Shown here: positions 8,385 to 17,050 of the stretch, piece after piece
Layout: the number at the start of each line of letters is the position of its first letter
How positions within the stretch are numbered: position 1 is the stretch's first letter
Notes under the pieces: model-generated
The model's input: the letters and a program-made list of their open reading frames with translations, nothing else
Database searches by the model: none
What the model was told of the DNA's origin: nothing
Position numbers and translations under genes: made by a program
NCBI RefSeq assembly: GCF_021442385.1
Contig: NZ_MUZA01000028.1
Span: 1 to 64,000 of the forward strand
Origin: Micromonospora sp. MH99
GTDB lineage: Bacteria; Actinomycetota; Actinomycetes; Mycobacteriales; Micromonosporaceae
DNA: 64,000 nt
Direction of reading: 5' to 3'

Positions 8385-8611
8385 TCACGCCGTCCCCTCC
8401 TCGCCCAGCAGCCGGTCGATGGCCGAGCAGCCTGACGAGCCCGCGCCGGCAGAACGTGGCCGTAGCTGTCGGCCGTCATCCGAATCGCGGAGTGCCCGAG
8501 CAGCTCCATCACCGTCCGCAGCTCCTCGCCCTGGTCGCGCAGGAACGTGGCGAAGGCGTGCCGCAGGTCGTGCAGGTGCAGCCAGTCGCAACTGGTGCAG
8601 CCGAGGCTCAA
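8385..8611 (-). pseudogene. tyrosine integrase remnant (C-terminal, frameshifted)
   Basis: The minus strand encodes the last part of a phage/AICE-type tyrosine recombinase: LHLHDLRHAFATFLRDQG, then LRTVMELLGHSAIRMT and DSYGHVLPARARQAA. This retains the HDLRH Arg box, the LLGHS box and the nucleophile Tyr in DSYGH. After RQAA the natural end AIDRLLGEEGTA-stop continues in the next frame; restoring one G in the GGCC at about 8421-8425 would rejoin them. The first ~300 residues are missing. The 3' end faces the tRNA-Ala gene 44 bases away, the usual layout of an integrated element. It is a clear scar of past site-specific integration, and not functional as it stands. Confidence 0.85.
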
Positions 8612-8639
8612 GTCGCCACCGAATCCTTAGCTGTCGCCC

Positions 8640-9299
8640 TCAAGCAACGCCGCCGCGTAGGCCCCACTCATCAAGCCCTGAGTAGATCCGTGCGGTGCGA
8701 CCCGCAGGGAAGGAAAGGCACTGTGCTTCCCCTGTGTAGATCGCCACCAGCGAGTCAGTGCCCCGCCACCAGGTGTCCGCCAGCCCCATGACCTCTCGCA
8801 CCGGCTCGTGGTCCTCCAACGCGATGTCATCCACCTCATCGCCGTTGACCTTCGTGATTTGCTTCGCCCAGCTGGCTGCATGGTCAGCCAATGCAAGAGA
8901 CTCCACCCAACCTTCGATCGAGGCATGTAGAGGAACCCAATTCCCTGCGTGAATCCCGAACTCTCCGGCAGGTCCGATCATGAAGGCATACGGAACGGCT
9001 GTCCGCTGTGTGCCAGCTTCAAACCGCCATCCCTCAGTTGTCGACCCTTCCGGCGTATGGGCACCGAGGTACCTGGGGCCGCCGTCGTACTGCGGGGCTG
9101 GAGGCAAGACCAGACCACCCCAGCGCTCTTGATACACCGCCACCCGGTCGACCTCTGTCGAAGGAATCCCCAGCGCAACCCATCGCTCCCGGCACTGCTC
9201 GATTTGCAGGCAGTCGACCTTGACGCCGTTCGCGCGGATGAAGGACCGGGCCCGTAGCGTCAGGCCCTCGGGCACATCGTTGTAGAGATTCAGATTCAC
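8640..9299 (-). CDS. hypothetical protein, probable element cargo
   Basis: A 219-residue soluble protein starting MNLNLYNDVPEGLTLRARSF and rich in Trp. No transmembrane segment or catalytic motif is seen. It ends RIYSGLDEWGLRGGVA. Its fold is not recognised; the shape (single small acidic domain, conserved aromatic positions such as YQERWGGLVLPP) is vaguely like SUKH/SMI1-type immunity proteins, but I would not assign it. It has visibly lower GC than its neighbours and lies just past an integrase remnant, so it is probably left-over cargo of the element inserted at tRNA-Ala. A GTG start is used, and no strong ribosome site is visible. Confidence 0.65.
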   Translation of the reverse strand: MNLNLYNDVPEGLTLRARSFIRANGVKVDCLQIEQCRERWVALGIPSTEVDRVAVYQERWGGLVLPPAPQYDGGPRYLGAHTPEGSTTEGWRFEAGTQRTAVPYAFMIGPAGEFGIHAGNWVPLHASIEGWVESLALADHAASWAKQITKVNGDEVDDIALEDHEPVREVMGLADTWWRGTDSLVAIYTGEAQCLSFPAGRTARIYSGLDEWGLRGGVA

Positions 9300-9435
9300 C
9301 GGGCCGACCCTACTCAGCGTGTCCGGTCAAGAGGATCAACGGACGACAGCAACGGCGCTGGACGGACCGGCGCGGGTAGCAGACGAGAAAAGCGTCCGAT
9401 GGATGCGGCCGGGGCGGTAACGCCCTTCAACGCAA

Positions 9436-9470
9436 CGCGCCCGGCTCGACGAGGTGTCGGACCGGGCGCG
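9436..9470 (-). terminator. terminator of the LPXTG surface protein gene
   Basis: CGCGCCCGG (9436-9444) and CCGGGCGCG (9462-9470) form a perfect 9-pair stem with a 17-base loop, 10 bases beyond the stop of the minus-strand surface-protein gene. No clear T-tract, as is common in high-GC actinomycetes. The remainder of the 9300-9480 gap shows no gene. Confidence 0.6.
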
Positions 9471-9480
9471 TCAGTTCGAG

Positions 9481-10215
9481 CTACGCCACGAAGCGGGCGC
9501 GGCGCCGGCGTGCGGCCACGAAGCCCACACCGCCGACGAGCAGGAGCGCACCGCCGATGCCGGCGATGGTCGCGGTGTCGGCGCCGGTCAGGGGCAGTCC
9601 ACCGCCCTCACCGCCGCCAGCGACCGGGCTGGTGGAGGTGGCCGCGGTCGGCGCGACGGTCGACGTCGCGCTCGGCGTCGCGGTGGGCTGCGCCGTCGCC
9701 GTCGCCGTCACTGTCGGCGTCGGGGTGGGCTGGGACGCGCAGTCGAGCGCACGTGCGGCGTACACGCCCTCGTTCAGGTAGGCCAGGAAGGCGTCGACGG
9801 ATCCGTCGTCGAGCGTCGTCTGCGCGGCCTCCTTCACCTTGGGACCAGCGCCGGTCATCGTCCGGCCGACCGAGATCCGCAGGTCAATCGACCAGACGGT
9901 CTGCACGTCCTTCTTGAGGAAGGCGCGCAGGTCATCTGAGCTGGCACCCAGCTTCTCCTGAATGATGCCAGGCAGGGTGGGCAGGGACTCCTCGGTTGCC
10001 GCGTGCAGGATCCGGGCGGTCAACAGCCGCAACTGGCTCACATTGGCGGTGTCCAGGTCGAAGGTGAAGAGCTCACGGATGTCCTGGTAGGTCTTGCGCT
10101 CGACCGTCTGGCAGGTCTCGTTCAGCCCGGGTGAGCCCGTCTGTGCCATCGCCGGTGCCGCCGGAACCATGAAGGCCAGCGCTATCGCGGCGCCCGCCGC
10201 AATCTTCCATCGCAT
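9481..10215 (-). CDS. ALF-repeat protein with LPXTG sortase anchor
   Basis: A 244-residue exported surface protein. Residues 1-25 are a signal peptide (MRWKIAAGAAIALAFMVPAAPAMAQ). The folded part (about 30-160) contains a C-terminal stretch AAQTTLDDGSVDAFLAYLNEG of the ALF-repeat type, found in secreted actinomycete proteins of unknown role. It is followed by a Thr/Pro/Ala wall-spanning linker, then the sorting signal LPLTG at about 206, a hydrophobic helix and a positively charged tail RRRRAR. Sortase should cleave after Thr and couple the protein to the wall. A terminator hairpin follows. No sortase gene is in the window. Confidence 0.85.
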   Translation of the reverse strand: MRWKIAAGAAIALAFMVPAAPAMAQTGSPGLNETCQTVERKTYQDIRELFTFDLDTANVSQLRLLTARILHAATEESLPTLPGIIQEKLGASSDDLRAFLKKDVQTVWSIDLRISVGRTMTGAGPKVKEAAQTTLDDGSVDAFLAYLNEGVYAARALDCASQPTPTPTVTATATAQPTATPSATSTVAPTAATSTSPVAGGGEGGGLPLTGADTATIAGIGGALLLVGGVGFVAARRRRARFVA

Positions 10216-10320
10216 GTGGATTGTCCTCCCCGTTGTAGATCAAAGCTTTGGGATGTTACCGCGGACGGGTGCAGCGCATGGCCCCGCGTTTACCTGGATC
10301 GGAGGCGGGGATCCGCGACC

Positions 10321-10647
10321 GTGTTGATTGACGTGAACCAACCAGATTCGGCCGAGAAGTTCTGGGAAGGGATGCGGGAGGTGGCCGCTTCCGCAACACG
10401 GCACCAGGATTACGAACTGTTCGAAGCGCTGATCAAGATCGGCAGGGCCGCGCTGGCCCAGGGTGTCGAACTCGTTCCGCAGTGCGGGTTCTTTCTCTCC
10501 TGTCCGGTGTGCAGCGCCCTGTCGGGCCAACGCTGTATCAACGCGCCTGGCCATCCCTTGGGCGACCACAAACTCCATCCCGAGCGCGTCGAGCTGGCCG
10601 AGAAGGCGATACGAGGAGAGGTGCCGCTCCCCGGGCCGCTCCGGTAA
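10321..10647 (+). CDS. small zinc-finger-domain protein
   Basis: A 108-residue protein with a Cys/His cluster near the end: CPVCSALSGQRCINAPGHPLG followed by DHKLHPERVELA. The spacing CxxC...GxxC...Gx...H...H/R is that of the small zinc-finger domain common in actinobacterial and actinophage proteins, which probably binds nucleic acid. The GTG start is chosen because the upstream frame is not protein-like; GGAGG is at 10301-10305, 15 bases away, so the next GTG (10333) is also possible. The function beyond zinc binding is not known. The gene next downstream begins within about 40 bases. Confidence 0.65.
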   Translation: MLIDVNQPDSAEKFWEGMREVAASATRHQDYELFEALIKIGRAALAQGVELVPQCGFFLSCPVCSALSGQRCINAPGHPLGDHKLHPERVELAEKAIRGEVPLPGPLR

Positions 10648-10687
10648 TGACATGTCGGAACGCACATCCCCTTGTCATGATCCCTCA

Positions 10688-10996
10688 ATGGATGAGCAGT
10701 CAGCCCCCGTCACCATGCACATCTACTGCCGGGTCGAGGTGCTCGTCACCGACCCGACAGCGGTTACCGGTCGTGCCGTCGCCGACTTGCGGGCGGCCGA
10801 CATCGACTGGTCCCAGGAGGAGGGCGACGTCGAGTCGGCGGCCGAGGAACTGCGGTCGGACCTCGTCACCTCGTTGGCGGGCGTGGTGGACATCAGCCGA
10901 CTCGGTGACGGCATACCGGGGGTGGAGTTTCGTGGCGGTCTGTGTTGGGCCGAGCAGGGGCCGGCCCGGGACCCGTTCCGTGCCGAAGAGCGGTGA
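10688..10996 (+). CDS. hypothetical protein
   Basis: A 102-residue acidic soluble protein, starting MDEQSAPVTMHIYCRVEVLV. It has alternating beta-like and helical stretches and no recognised motif. It follows the zinc-finger gene in the same direction and might be co-transcribed with it. Start choice is uncertain: an in-frame ATG at 10652 would add 12 residues, and neither has a good Shine-Dalgarno sequence. The family is not recognised. Confidence 0.5.
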   Translation: MDEQSAPVTMHIYCRVEVLVTDPTAVTGRAVADLRAADIDWSQEEGDVESAAEELRSDLVTSLAGVVDISRLGDGIPGVEFRGGLCWAEQGPARDPFRAEER

Positions 10997-11008
10997 CTGT
11001 CGCATCAG

Positions 11009-11467
11009 TCAGGAGCGGGAGCGCCGCCGGCTGGACAGCCGCTGGAAGCGCGGACCAGCCCAGAGCCAGAGGAGCGACACCGTCAACCCGATGGCCCCCA
11101 TGGCGACGATCACGCCTCGGGGCATCTCGGTGTTGACCGGCTTCGGCATGCACCTGGCCGGCGTGTAGTCGACGGTCAGTCGCTCGTCCAGCGGCGGCAG
11201 CCGTCGGTCCGGGAACGACCGCCCGTAGATGCCGCAGGTGATGGGACCGTCGACCGGGTTGACGCGTACCAGCACGTAGGGGCCGTCAGCGGTCGGGGCC
11301 GGTTCCACCGCGATCACCGTCGCCGGCAGCAGCACGCCGACCGGTGGGGGCGGCTCGCGGTCGTCCGTGACACCGAGCAGAATCAGCAAGCTGCACGGCA
11401 GCAGCAGCGCGAGCGGCAAACTGGGCCAGGCCTTCGGGCGGGTTCCGTTGGCCAGGAACGACGGCAT
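11009..11467 (-). CDS. two-helix membrane protein
   Basis: A 152-residue protein with membrane helices at about residues 16-34 (LPLALLLPCSLLILLGV) and 117-137 (GVIVAMGAIGLTVSLLWLW), separated by an extracellular beta-rich region carrying two Cys (TCGIYGRSF and PARCMP). The topology resembles DUF3592-like membrane proteins, though the match is only by shape. The C-terminal tail is basic (RRRSRS). Convergent with the preceding plus-strand gene with 12 bases between; the MBL hydrolase lies 9 bases upstream, so the two are probably co-transcribed. Confidence 0.6.
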   Translation of the reverse strand: MPSFLANGTRPKAWPSLPLALLLPCSLLILLGVTDDREPPPPVGVLLPATVIAVEPAPTADGPYVLVRVNPVDGPITCGIYGRSFPDRRLPPLDERLTVDYTPARCMPKPVNTEMPRGVIVAMGAIGLTVSLLWLWAGPRFQRLSSRRRSRS

Positions 11468-11476
11468 GGCGTCAGG

Positions 11477-12322
11477 CTAGTCAGCGAGATCAATCTCGTC
11501 GGAACGACCTTCGACGGGAGTCGGGGCGAGCGACGCGGTCTCGCCGCGCGCGATGGTGCGTACCTGCTTGACCCAGCCCCGGCGGCGGGCCTCGTCGACG
11601 AAGTGCGCCAGCGGGGAGCGGAAGACCCGGTAGTCGTCGTAGTGGATCGGCACCGTCAGCTTCGGGCGAATCAGCTCCACCAGGTCGGCGCCCTGGCGGG
11701 CGTCCATGGTGAGCAGGATTCCGGCGACCTTCGTGCCACCGAGGTGGATCAGCATCGCGTCGATGTCCGGATAGCGCTCGGGGATGTCGGTGAGCAGCGG
11801 ACGGTTGAGCGTGTCGCCGGTGACGTACAGCCGGAACCCGCGCCGCCCGTCGCGTTCCACGTCGATCATCGTGCCCATCACGTCGGGCAGCAGCCGGTCC
11901 AGCGCGCCGGGGCCGTGCTTGCCGGGCATCGAGGTCAGCCGCACTGTCGTACCGTCGCGGTGCAGCTCTCGTGACGACCAGGTCGGCAGGCCCTCGGCGG
12001 CGTGGAAGCCCCAGCGGCGCAGCTTGCGTTCGGCGGCGGGCGTGGTGACGATGGGCAGCTCCCGGTCCAGCTCCCGGCGGGCCACCCGGTCGAAGTGGTC
12101 GCCGTGCAGGTGGGACAGGACCACGGCGTCCAGGTGGGGAAGCTGGGCGATCCGCAGCGCCGGGTCCGTGCGTCGGCGCGACCACAGACCCTTTCCGAGG
12201 TACGCCCGCTGGCCGCGGTGCAGGAAGTTCGGATCGGTCAGCAGGGTGAACCCGCCGATCCGCAGCACAGTCGTCGCGGTGCCGATGAACGTCACCTGTG
12301 GATGCTCGGCCATCATGCCCAC
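11477..12322 (-). CDS. MBL-fold metallo-hydrolase
   Basis: A 281-residue metallo-beta-lactamase-fold protein. The metal-binding signature is SHLHGDHFD with His71, His73, Asp75 and His76; a further ligand Asp lies in YVTGDTLNRP, and the last His is probably PIHYDDY. The opening TFIGTATTVLRIGGFTLLTDPNF is typical of the UlaG-like group acting on phosphodiesters or lactones; the substrate cannot be told. ATG at residue 4 (MAEHPQ) is an alternative start. Located upstream of the membrane-protein gene and 40 bases after the giant ATPase gene on the same strand. Confidence 0.85.
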   Translation of the reverse strand: MGMMAEHPQVTFIGTATTVLRIGGFTLLTDPNFLHRGQRAYLGKGLWSRRRTDPALRIAQLPHLDAVVLSHLHGDHFDRVARRELDRELPIVTTPAAERKLRRWGFHAAEGLPTWSSRELHRDGTTVRLTSMPGKHGPGALDRLLPDVMGTMIDVERDGRRGFRLYVTGDTLNRPLLTDIPERYPDIDAMLIHLGGTKVAGILLTMDARQGADLVELIRPKLTVPIHYDDYRVFRSPLAHFVDEARRRGWVKQVRTIARGETASLAPTPVEGRSDEIDLAD

Positions 12323-12362
12323 CTCCCCCGGCTCCGGTACCCCAGCCGGCCGCGCTCAAGCG

Positions 12363-15300
12363 TCAGCCGTCCGTGGCCGTCTCCTCGGCCCCGGAGGCGG
12401 GCTGCGCGAGGTCGGGTCGTGCCGACGGAAGGTGCTCCACCAGTCTGGTGAGCGCGCCGTTGGCGAAGGTGGCACCGAGCGCCGATCCGGCGCCGATGGT
12501 CCAGCCGACCGGGCCCAGCGGCGTGCAGCCGAAGAACTGGCTCACCCCCGGCGTCTGCACCACCACGACCAGCACTCCCAGCGACGCCGCCGTGGACGCC
12601 AGCACGGCGGGGCTGGTGCCGCCGGCCAGGATGGTCTGGCCGAGCTGGGTGCCGACGAGCGAGACGAGGGCGACAGTTCCGGCCCGGCGCTGGCGGCCCG
12701 TGTACCGGGCCAACGTCCAGCCGACCGTCGCGCCCAGCGTGGTGGACGCCGCGCGGAGCCCGATCTCCCGGCTGAGGGACGCACCGAGCGACGCGTCCGG
12801 GCCCTCCCGGAGCAGGGCGTCGGTGCGGTCCGAGGCGGGTGGGCGGACCGCGATGGCCAGCGCCGGCGCCAGGTCGGTGAGCAGGTTGACCAGCAGCAGT
12901 TGCCGGCCGGTGAGGGCGGAACGGCCGGTAACGGCGGCGCTGAGCACGCTGAACGCGATCTCGCCGAGGTTGCCGCCGACGAGGATGCTCAGCGCGTGGC
13001 GGACCGACGACCACATCGCGCGACCCTCGACCAGGGTGGCGATGATGGTCTCCAACCGGTCGTCGGTGACCACCAGGTCGGCGGCGGCGCGCGCCGCCGG
13101 CGTGCCACGTTGGCCGAGGGCGATGCCGACGTCGGCCAACCGGATCGCCGGGGCGTCGTTGGCGCCGTCACCGGTCATCGCCACGGTCCGCCCGCACTTC
13201 TGCAACGCCTGGATGATGCGCACCTTGTGCGCCGGGGTGCAGCGGGCCACGACGTCGGTGTTGGCCAGCCGCTCGGCGAGCGCGTCGTCGTCCAACTTGT
13301 CGAGTTCGGTGGCGGTGACCACCCGCTGCTCGTCGTGTTCGCTGATGGTGGCGGCGATCGCCTCGGCGGTGGCCGGGTGGTCACCGGTGATCATGATGGT
13401 GTGGACCCCGGCCTGCCGGATCCGGCGTACCGCGGGGGCCGCGCTCTCCCGGACCCCGTCCGCGAGGGCCAGGAATCCCACGAAGGTCAGACCCCGGACG
13501 TCGGAGTCGGTGATGTGCGCGGCGTCCACCTGGCGCTCCGCGACGGCGAGGATCCGGTGCCCCGCCCCGGCCCGGTCGGCCAGCAGGCGGTGCAGTTCCG
13601 CGCGACCGGCGTCGTCCAGAGGCTCCTGCCGGCCGTCGACACGCCGCGTCGCGCAGCGTGGCAAGACCGTCTCCGGGGCGCCCTTGACGCTCAGCAGCAG
13701 GCGACCCCCGGTCTCACCGATGCTCGCGTGGTAGCCGCGCGACGGTTCGAACGGCAGCCCGCCGGCAGCCCGCCAGCCGGCGGCTCCGGTCTGCTCCACC
13801 ACGTGCGCCGTGGCGGCGCCCCGCCGGACCGCCCGGTCGGTCTGCAACGCCAGGTCCTCCGGATTGGCCGCGGCGGGCGTGGCCCGCAGCGCCGTGGCGA
13901 GGGTCAGTCGGAGCCGGTCGTCGAGCCGGTCCACCGGGGCGTACCGGTCGCCGACGCCGTCGCCGACCCCGGCGAGCAGCAACTTGCCCTCGGTGAGGGT
14001 GCCGGTCTTGTCGAAGCAGAGCACGTCCACCCGACCCAACGCCTCGATCGTGCGTGGGTTGCGGACCAACGCGCCGTGCTCGGCCAGCCGCCGGGCGGCG
14101 GCCAGCTGCGCGGCACTGACCAGGAACGGCAGGCCCTCCGGCACCGACGCGACGGCGAGGTTCGCGGCGGTCGCCGCCGTTTCGGCGAGTGGTACGCCCC
14201 GGAGCAGCCCCGCACCGGCCACGGCGATCGCCGAACCCGCCGCCAACGGAATGGCGCTGCTGGTCAACGAGCCGAGCCTGGCCTCCACCCCGCTGGTCGG
14301 GGGCGCCTGCCGGATCAGCGCCAGGCTGCGTCCGGACTCGGTGTCCACGCCTGTCGCCACCACCACGGCGGTTCCGTGGCCGGCGGCGACGGTGGTGCCG
14401 TCGTACAGCATCGAGTGCCGGTCGGCGATGGCCGCGGCGACGACCGCCCGGCTGCTCTTGGCGACCGGCAACGACTCGCCCGTCAACGACGACTCGTCCG
14501 CCTCCAACCCCACCGATTCGAGCACCCGGCAGTCGGCCGGCACCGCGTCTCCCGGTTCGAGGCTGATGACGTCTCCGAGGACGAGATCCTCGGCTGCGAC
14601 GACCCGCTCGGCGCCGTCCCGGCGGACCCGCGCCGTCACCGCCGAACGGGACAGCAGCTCCGCCAGCGATCGTTCGGTGTTGCGTTCGTGCACCGCCCCG
14701 ATCAGGGCCGACCCGCCGACGACGCTGCCCACCAGCGCGGCGTCGACGAGCGAGCCGAACGACGCGGAGAGCACCGCCCCGGCGGCCAGGACGGGGGTGA
14801 GCGGATTGGACAGCTCGTCCAGGAACGCCCGCAGCAGGCCACCGCCGGCGGGTGAGTTGCCGCCGCCAGCCCCCTGGCCGTCGTGTCGGCGCTGCGCCTC
14901 CGCGCTGGTCAGCCCATCCGGCGTGGCGCCCAGGCGGTCGAGCACGGTCCGGACCGGCATCAGGTGCCAGGCGGTCGCCACCGGCGCCGGCGTGTCCGAC
15001 CGGTCGGGCAGCCGGTGGGCCCGCCAGACCCCGTTCGCGAAGGCCAACCCGGCAGCGCCGTTGACCGCGACAAGCGTACGGAAGGGAAGATCGGCAGGTG
15101 GGGCGGTGAACGCCCCCAGTGCCCCGAGTCCGGTGCCCGCCATGGAGAGCCGGATGTTCTGCTGCGTCATCCGCCGGGCCGCCCCGGTCGCCTCGATCAT
15201 CAGGGACACCACCCGCAGGTCGCTGCCGACCAGCAGGTGCGCCCCCCACGGCGGTAGGTCGTCCGGAGCGGACATCCCCAGCCCGCAGTCGGACGCGCCG

Positions 15301-16832
15301 AGCGCCGCCCGGTCCCCGGACACCAGCATCACGACCGCCCCGTCGCGCTGCAACGCGCGTACGGAGTCGGCCAGCCGATCCCCGCCGGGCAGCAGCGCGT
15401 CGGCGAAGCCGTACCGCTGCTCGTCGCCGCCGGCCACGATCAGCCTCAGGCCGGCGTGGCGGGCAGCGGCCGGCAGGCCGTCGACACCCGGCGCGGGTTC
15501 GGGTTCGACCCGCAGCAGCGCCGTGAACCGACCGGAGTGGGTGAGCCCCAGCAGTTGCCCGCCGGCCGTGCGCAGCCGCTCGCCGTCCGGCACGTCGCCG
15601 GGACCGCCCGCCTGGAGTTGGTCCAGGGGTGCCAGCCGCCAGCCGTCCCGCTCCTGTGCACCTGTCGGGTCGCTCGGATCGAACAGCGCGAACGCCCGCT
15701 CCGCCACCTCGTCGACGTCCGCGTCGGCCGCCGGGGCGAGGTCGGCGAGTACGCCCCGCTCCGAGCCGAGCACCGCGGCGTCCAGCACCAGCGTGTCGAT
15801 CCGGTCCAGTTCCCGCAGCACGCTTCGGTCCATCGCGATCACCCCGCGCCGGGCGAGGACCCGGCCGAGCTGTGCCGCGTACCCCTCCCGGCCGCTGCCC
15901 GGGGCCTTGGGCAGCGCGGACAGGCCGAGCGCGGTGGCTCTCTTGCGCCCGGCGAGCGGTGTCGCCGCCACGCCGGCAGCCACGCCAGCGGCCAACATCC
16001 GGTTGATGTAGCGCTCGGCCGGGCCGTCCGGTTTCGGGCGGGGACGTTCGGCCGCCGGCCACCGAGCGATGGCGCGCTCGGGGTCGCCGGTCAGCTGCGG
16101 CTCGGCCTTCTCCCACGCGGCGAGTTGGGCCCGTGCCTCACCCCACTGCACCAACCGTTGGGCACCGTCGAGAACGATCCCCGTCCAACGGCCGGTCAGG
16201 CCCTGCGCCACCGCCTCGGCCAGCGGAAAGATGATGTCGGCGCGGGGGTCGGAGCGCAGTCGCCTGCCCACGAACGCGTGCAGCTTCGGTTGCAGGTCCG
16301 CGGCCGTCAGCAGGCCGGCGATCTCGGCGGGCATCGGCGCGAACGGCAGGAGTCGGGTGGCCGCCGAGATGGTCAGGCCCAGTGCGTCCGAGGCGAGGCC
16401 GCCCAGGGTGCGCGGAGTGCGCGGCCCCTCCTCCGGCGGATGCGGGGGCGGGATCTCCGGATCCGGTTCGTGGTCGCAGGTTCCCTCGATCTGCCCGATC
16501 GTGGCGATGAGGTCCCGCAGTTTTGGTTCGGGGGCCTGCACGGCCACCACCACCCGGCCGGACGGGGCGTTCACCCGGGCCCAGGCCACCCCGGGCAACC
16601 GTTCCAGCGCGGCCTCCACCTGCCGGGCCAACCGGTCGCCACCGTCCTGGCAGACGCCGTGCACCTCGATGTGGTGCCGGCCGGGGCGGGACCAGACCCG
16701 CCGCCGGGTCAGCCCGACGGTCCGGGCCAGCCGGGTCGCCGCCGACCCGAAGGTCCGGGACGCCTCCCCGACCAGGTGCGGCACGCCGATGGACGGCAGG
16801 AGGCGGCCGGCGGCGCGACCCGCCGCCGTCAT
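12363..16832 (-). CDS. giant CtpI-like P-type ATPase with degenerate N-terminal copy
   Basis: About 1,489 residues; related to mycobacterial CtpI. N-terminal residues ~45-120 resemble a heavy-metal-associated domain (HHIEVHGVC...LPGVAWARV) but carry only one Cys. Residues ~300-640 look like a decayed ATPase core: RIDTLVLDAAVL at Asp351 replaces the DKTGT loop, and VSGDRAALGASDCGLGM replaces the hinge. Residues ~660-1489 form the working half with LTGES (~785), DKTGTLTEG with phospho-acceptor Asp941, and TGDGANDAPAIRLADVGIAL (~1221), plus multiple membrane helices. Ion specificity is not evident. The ATG is inside the end of a short leader ORF (ATGA overlap), so translation is probably coupled. 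A start at 16910 would be in frame but lacks a ribosome site. Confidence 0.88.
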   Translation of the reverse strand: MTAAGRAAGRLLPSIGVPHLVGEASRTFGSAATRLARTVGLTRRRVWSRPGRHHIEVHGVCQDGGDRLARQVEAALERLPGVAWARVNAPSGRVVVAVQAPEPKLRDLIATIGQIEGTCDHEPDPEIPPPHPPEEGPRTPRTLGGLASDALGLTISAATRLLPFAPMPAEIAGLLTAADLQPKLHAFVGRRLRSDPRADIIFPLAEAVAQGLTGRWTGIVLDGAQRLVQWGEARAQLAAWEKAEPQLTGDPERAIARWPAAERPRPKPDGPAERYINRMLAAGVAAGVAATPLAGRKRATALGLSALPKAPGSGREGYAAQLGRVLARRGVIAMDRSVLRELDRIDTLVLDAAVLGSERGVLADLAPAADADVDEVAERAFALFDPSDPTGAQERDGWRLAPLDQLQAGGPGDVPDGERLRTAGGQLLGLTHSGRFTALLRVEPEPAPGVDGLPAAARHAGLRLIVAGGDEQRYGFADALLPGGDRLADSVRALQRDGAVVMLVSGDRAALGASDCGLGMSAPDDLPPWGAHLLVGSDLRVVSLMIEATGAARRMTQQNIRLSMAGTGLGALGAFTAPPADLPFRTLVAVNGAAGLAFANGVWRAHRLPDRSDTPAPVATAWHLMPVRTVLDRLGATPDGLTSAEAQRRHDGQGAGGGNSPAGGGLLRAFLDELSNPLTPVLAAGAVLSASFGSLVDAALVGSVVGGSALIGAVHERNTERSLAELLSRSAVTARVRRDGAERVVAAEDLVLGDVISLEPGDAVPADCRVLESVGLEADESSLTGESLPVAKSSRAVVAAAIADRHSMLYDGTTVAAGHGTAVVVATGVDTESGRSLALIRQAPPTSGVEARLGSLTSSAIPLAAGSAIAVAGAGLLRGVPLAETAATAANLAVASVPEGLPFLVSAAQLAAARRLAEHGALVRNPRTIEALGRVDVLCFDKTGTLTEGKLLLAGVGDGVGDRYAPVDRLDDRLRLTLATALRATPAAANPEDLALQTDRAVRRGAATAHVVEQTGAAGWRAAGGLPFEPSRGYHASIGETGGRLLLSVKGAPETVLPRCATRRVDGRQEPLDDAGRAELHRLLADRAGAGHRILAVAERQVDAAHITDSDVRGLTFVGFLALADGVRESAAPAVRRIRQAGVHTIMITGDHPATAEAIAATISEHDEQRVVTATELDKLDDDALAERLANTDVVARCTPAHKVRIIQALQKCGRTVAMTGDGANDAPAIRLADVGIALGQRGTPAARAAADLVVTDDRLETIIATLVEGRAMWSSVRHALSILVGGNLGEIAFSVLSAAVTGRSALTGRQLLLVNLLTDLAPALAIAVRPPASDRTDALLREGPDASLGASLSREIGLRAASTTLGATVGWTLARYTGRQRRAGTVALVSLVGTQLGQTILAGGTSPAVLASTAASLGVLVVVVQTPGVSQFFGCTPLGPVGWTIGAGSALGATFANGALTRLVEHLPSARPDLAQPASGAEETATDG

Positions 16833-16897
16833 CGAGGCGTACGGCCGGACGGACGCCGACCCGACTCTCCGTTGCCGCTGCTGGTGCCGTCGGTCAT
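16829..16897 (-). CDS. 22-codon leader ORF coupled to the P-type ATPase
   Basis: The frame reads MTDGTSSGNGESGRRPSGRT then PR and a TGA. It has a better ribosome site (GGGAGG, 5 bases before ATG) than the ATPase itself. Its TGA overlaps the ATPase ATG as ATGA, a classic coupling arrangement. Alternatively it is the true ATPase N-terminus separated by a frameshift or sequencing error. Confidence 0.4.
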   Translation of the reverse strand: MTDGTSSGNGESGRRPSGRTPR

Positions 16898-17050
16898 CTC
16901 GTCCTCCCACCGCCTCGCGTCCGGCGGCCTGGCTTCCCGACCTGCCGTCCGTTATGCCCCTTCGAGCACCGGAACTTTGCGGGCCGGGCCGCGCATGGAC
17001 GGGGTGGGTGGTGGAACCCGAGAGCCATCACCGGACACGGGGAGGCCGGA

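Noticed and set aside
8342..10300. Right-hand attachment site copy for the tRNA-Ala element
   Set aside because: I looked for a repeat of the tRNA 3' end in the next 2 kb and did not see one; it may be farther away or lost.
11784..14855. A 1,023-codon plus-strand frame opposite the P-type ATPase
   Set aside because: The minus strand encodes clear P-type ATPase motifs; the plus frame is Arg/Gly/Pro-rich and has no recognisable domain.
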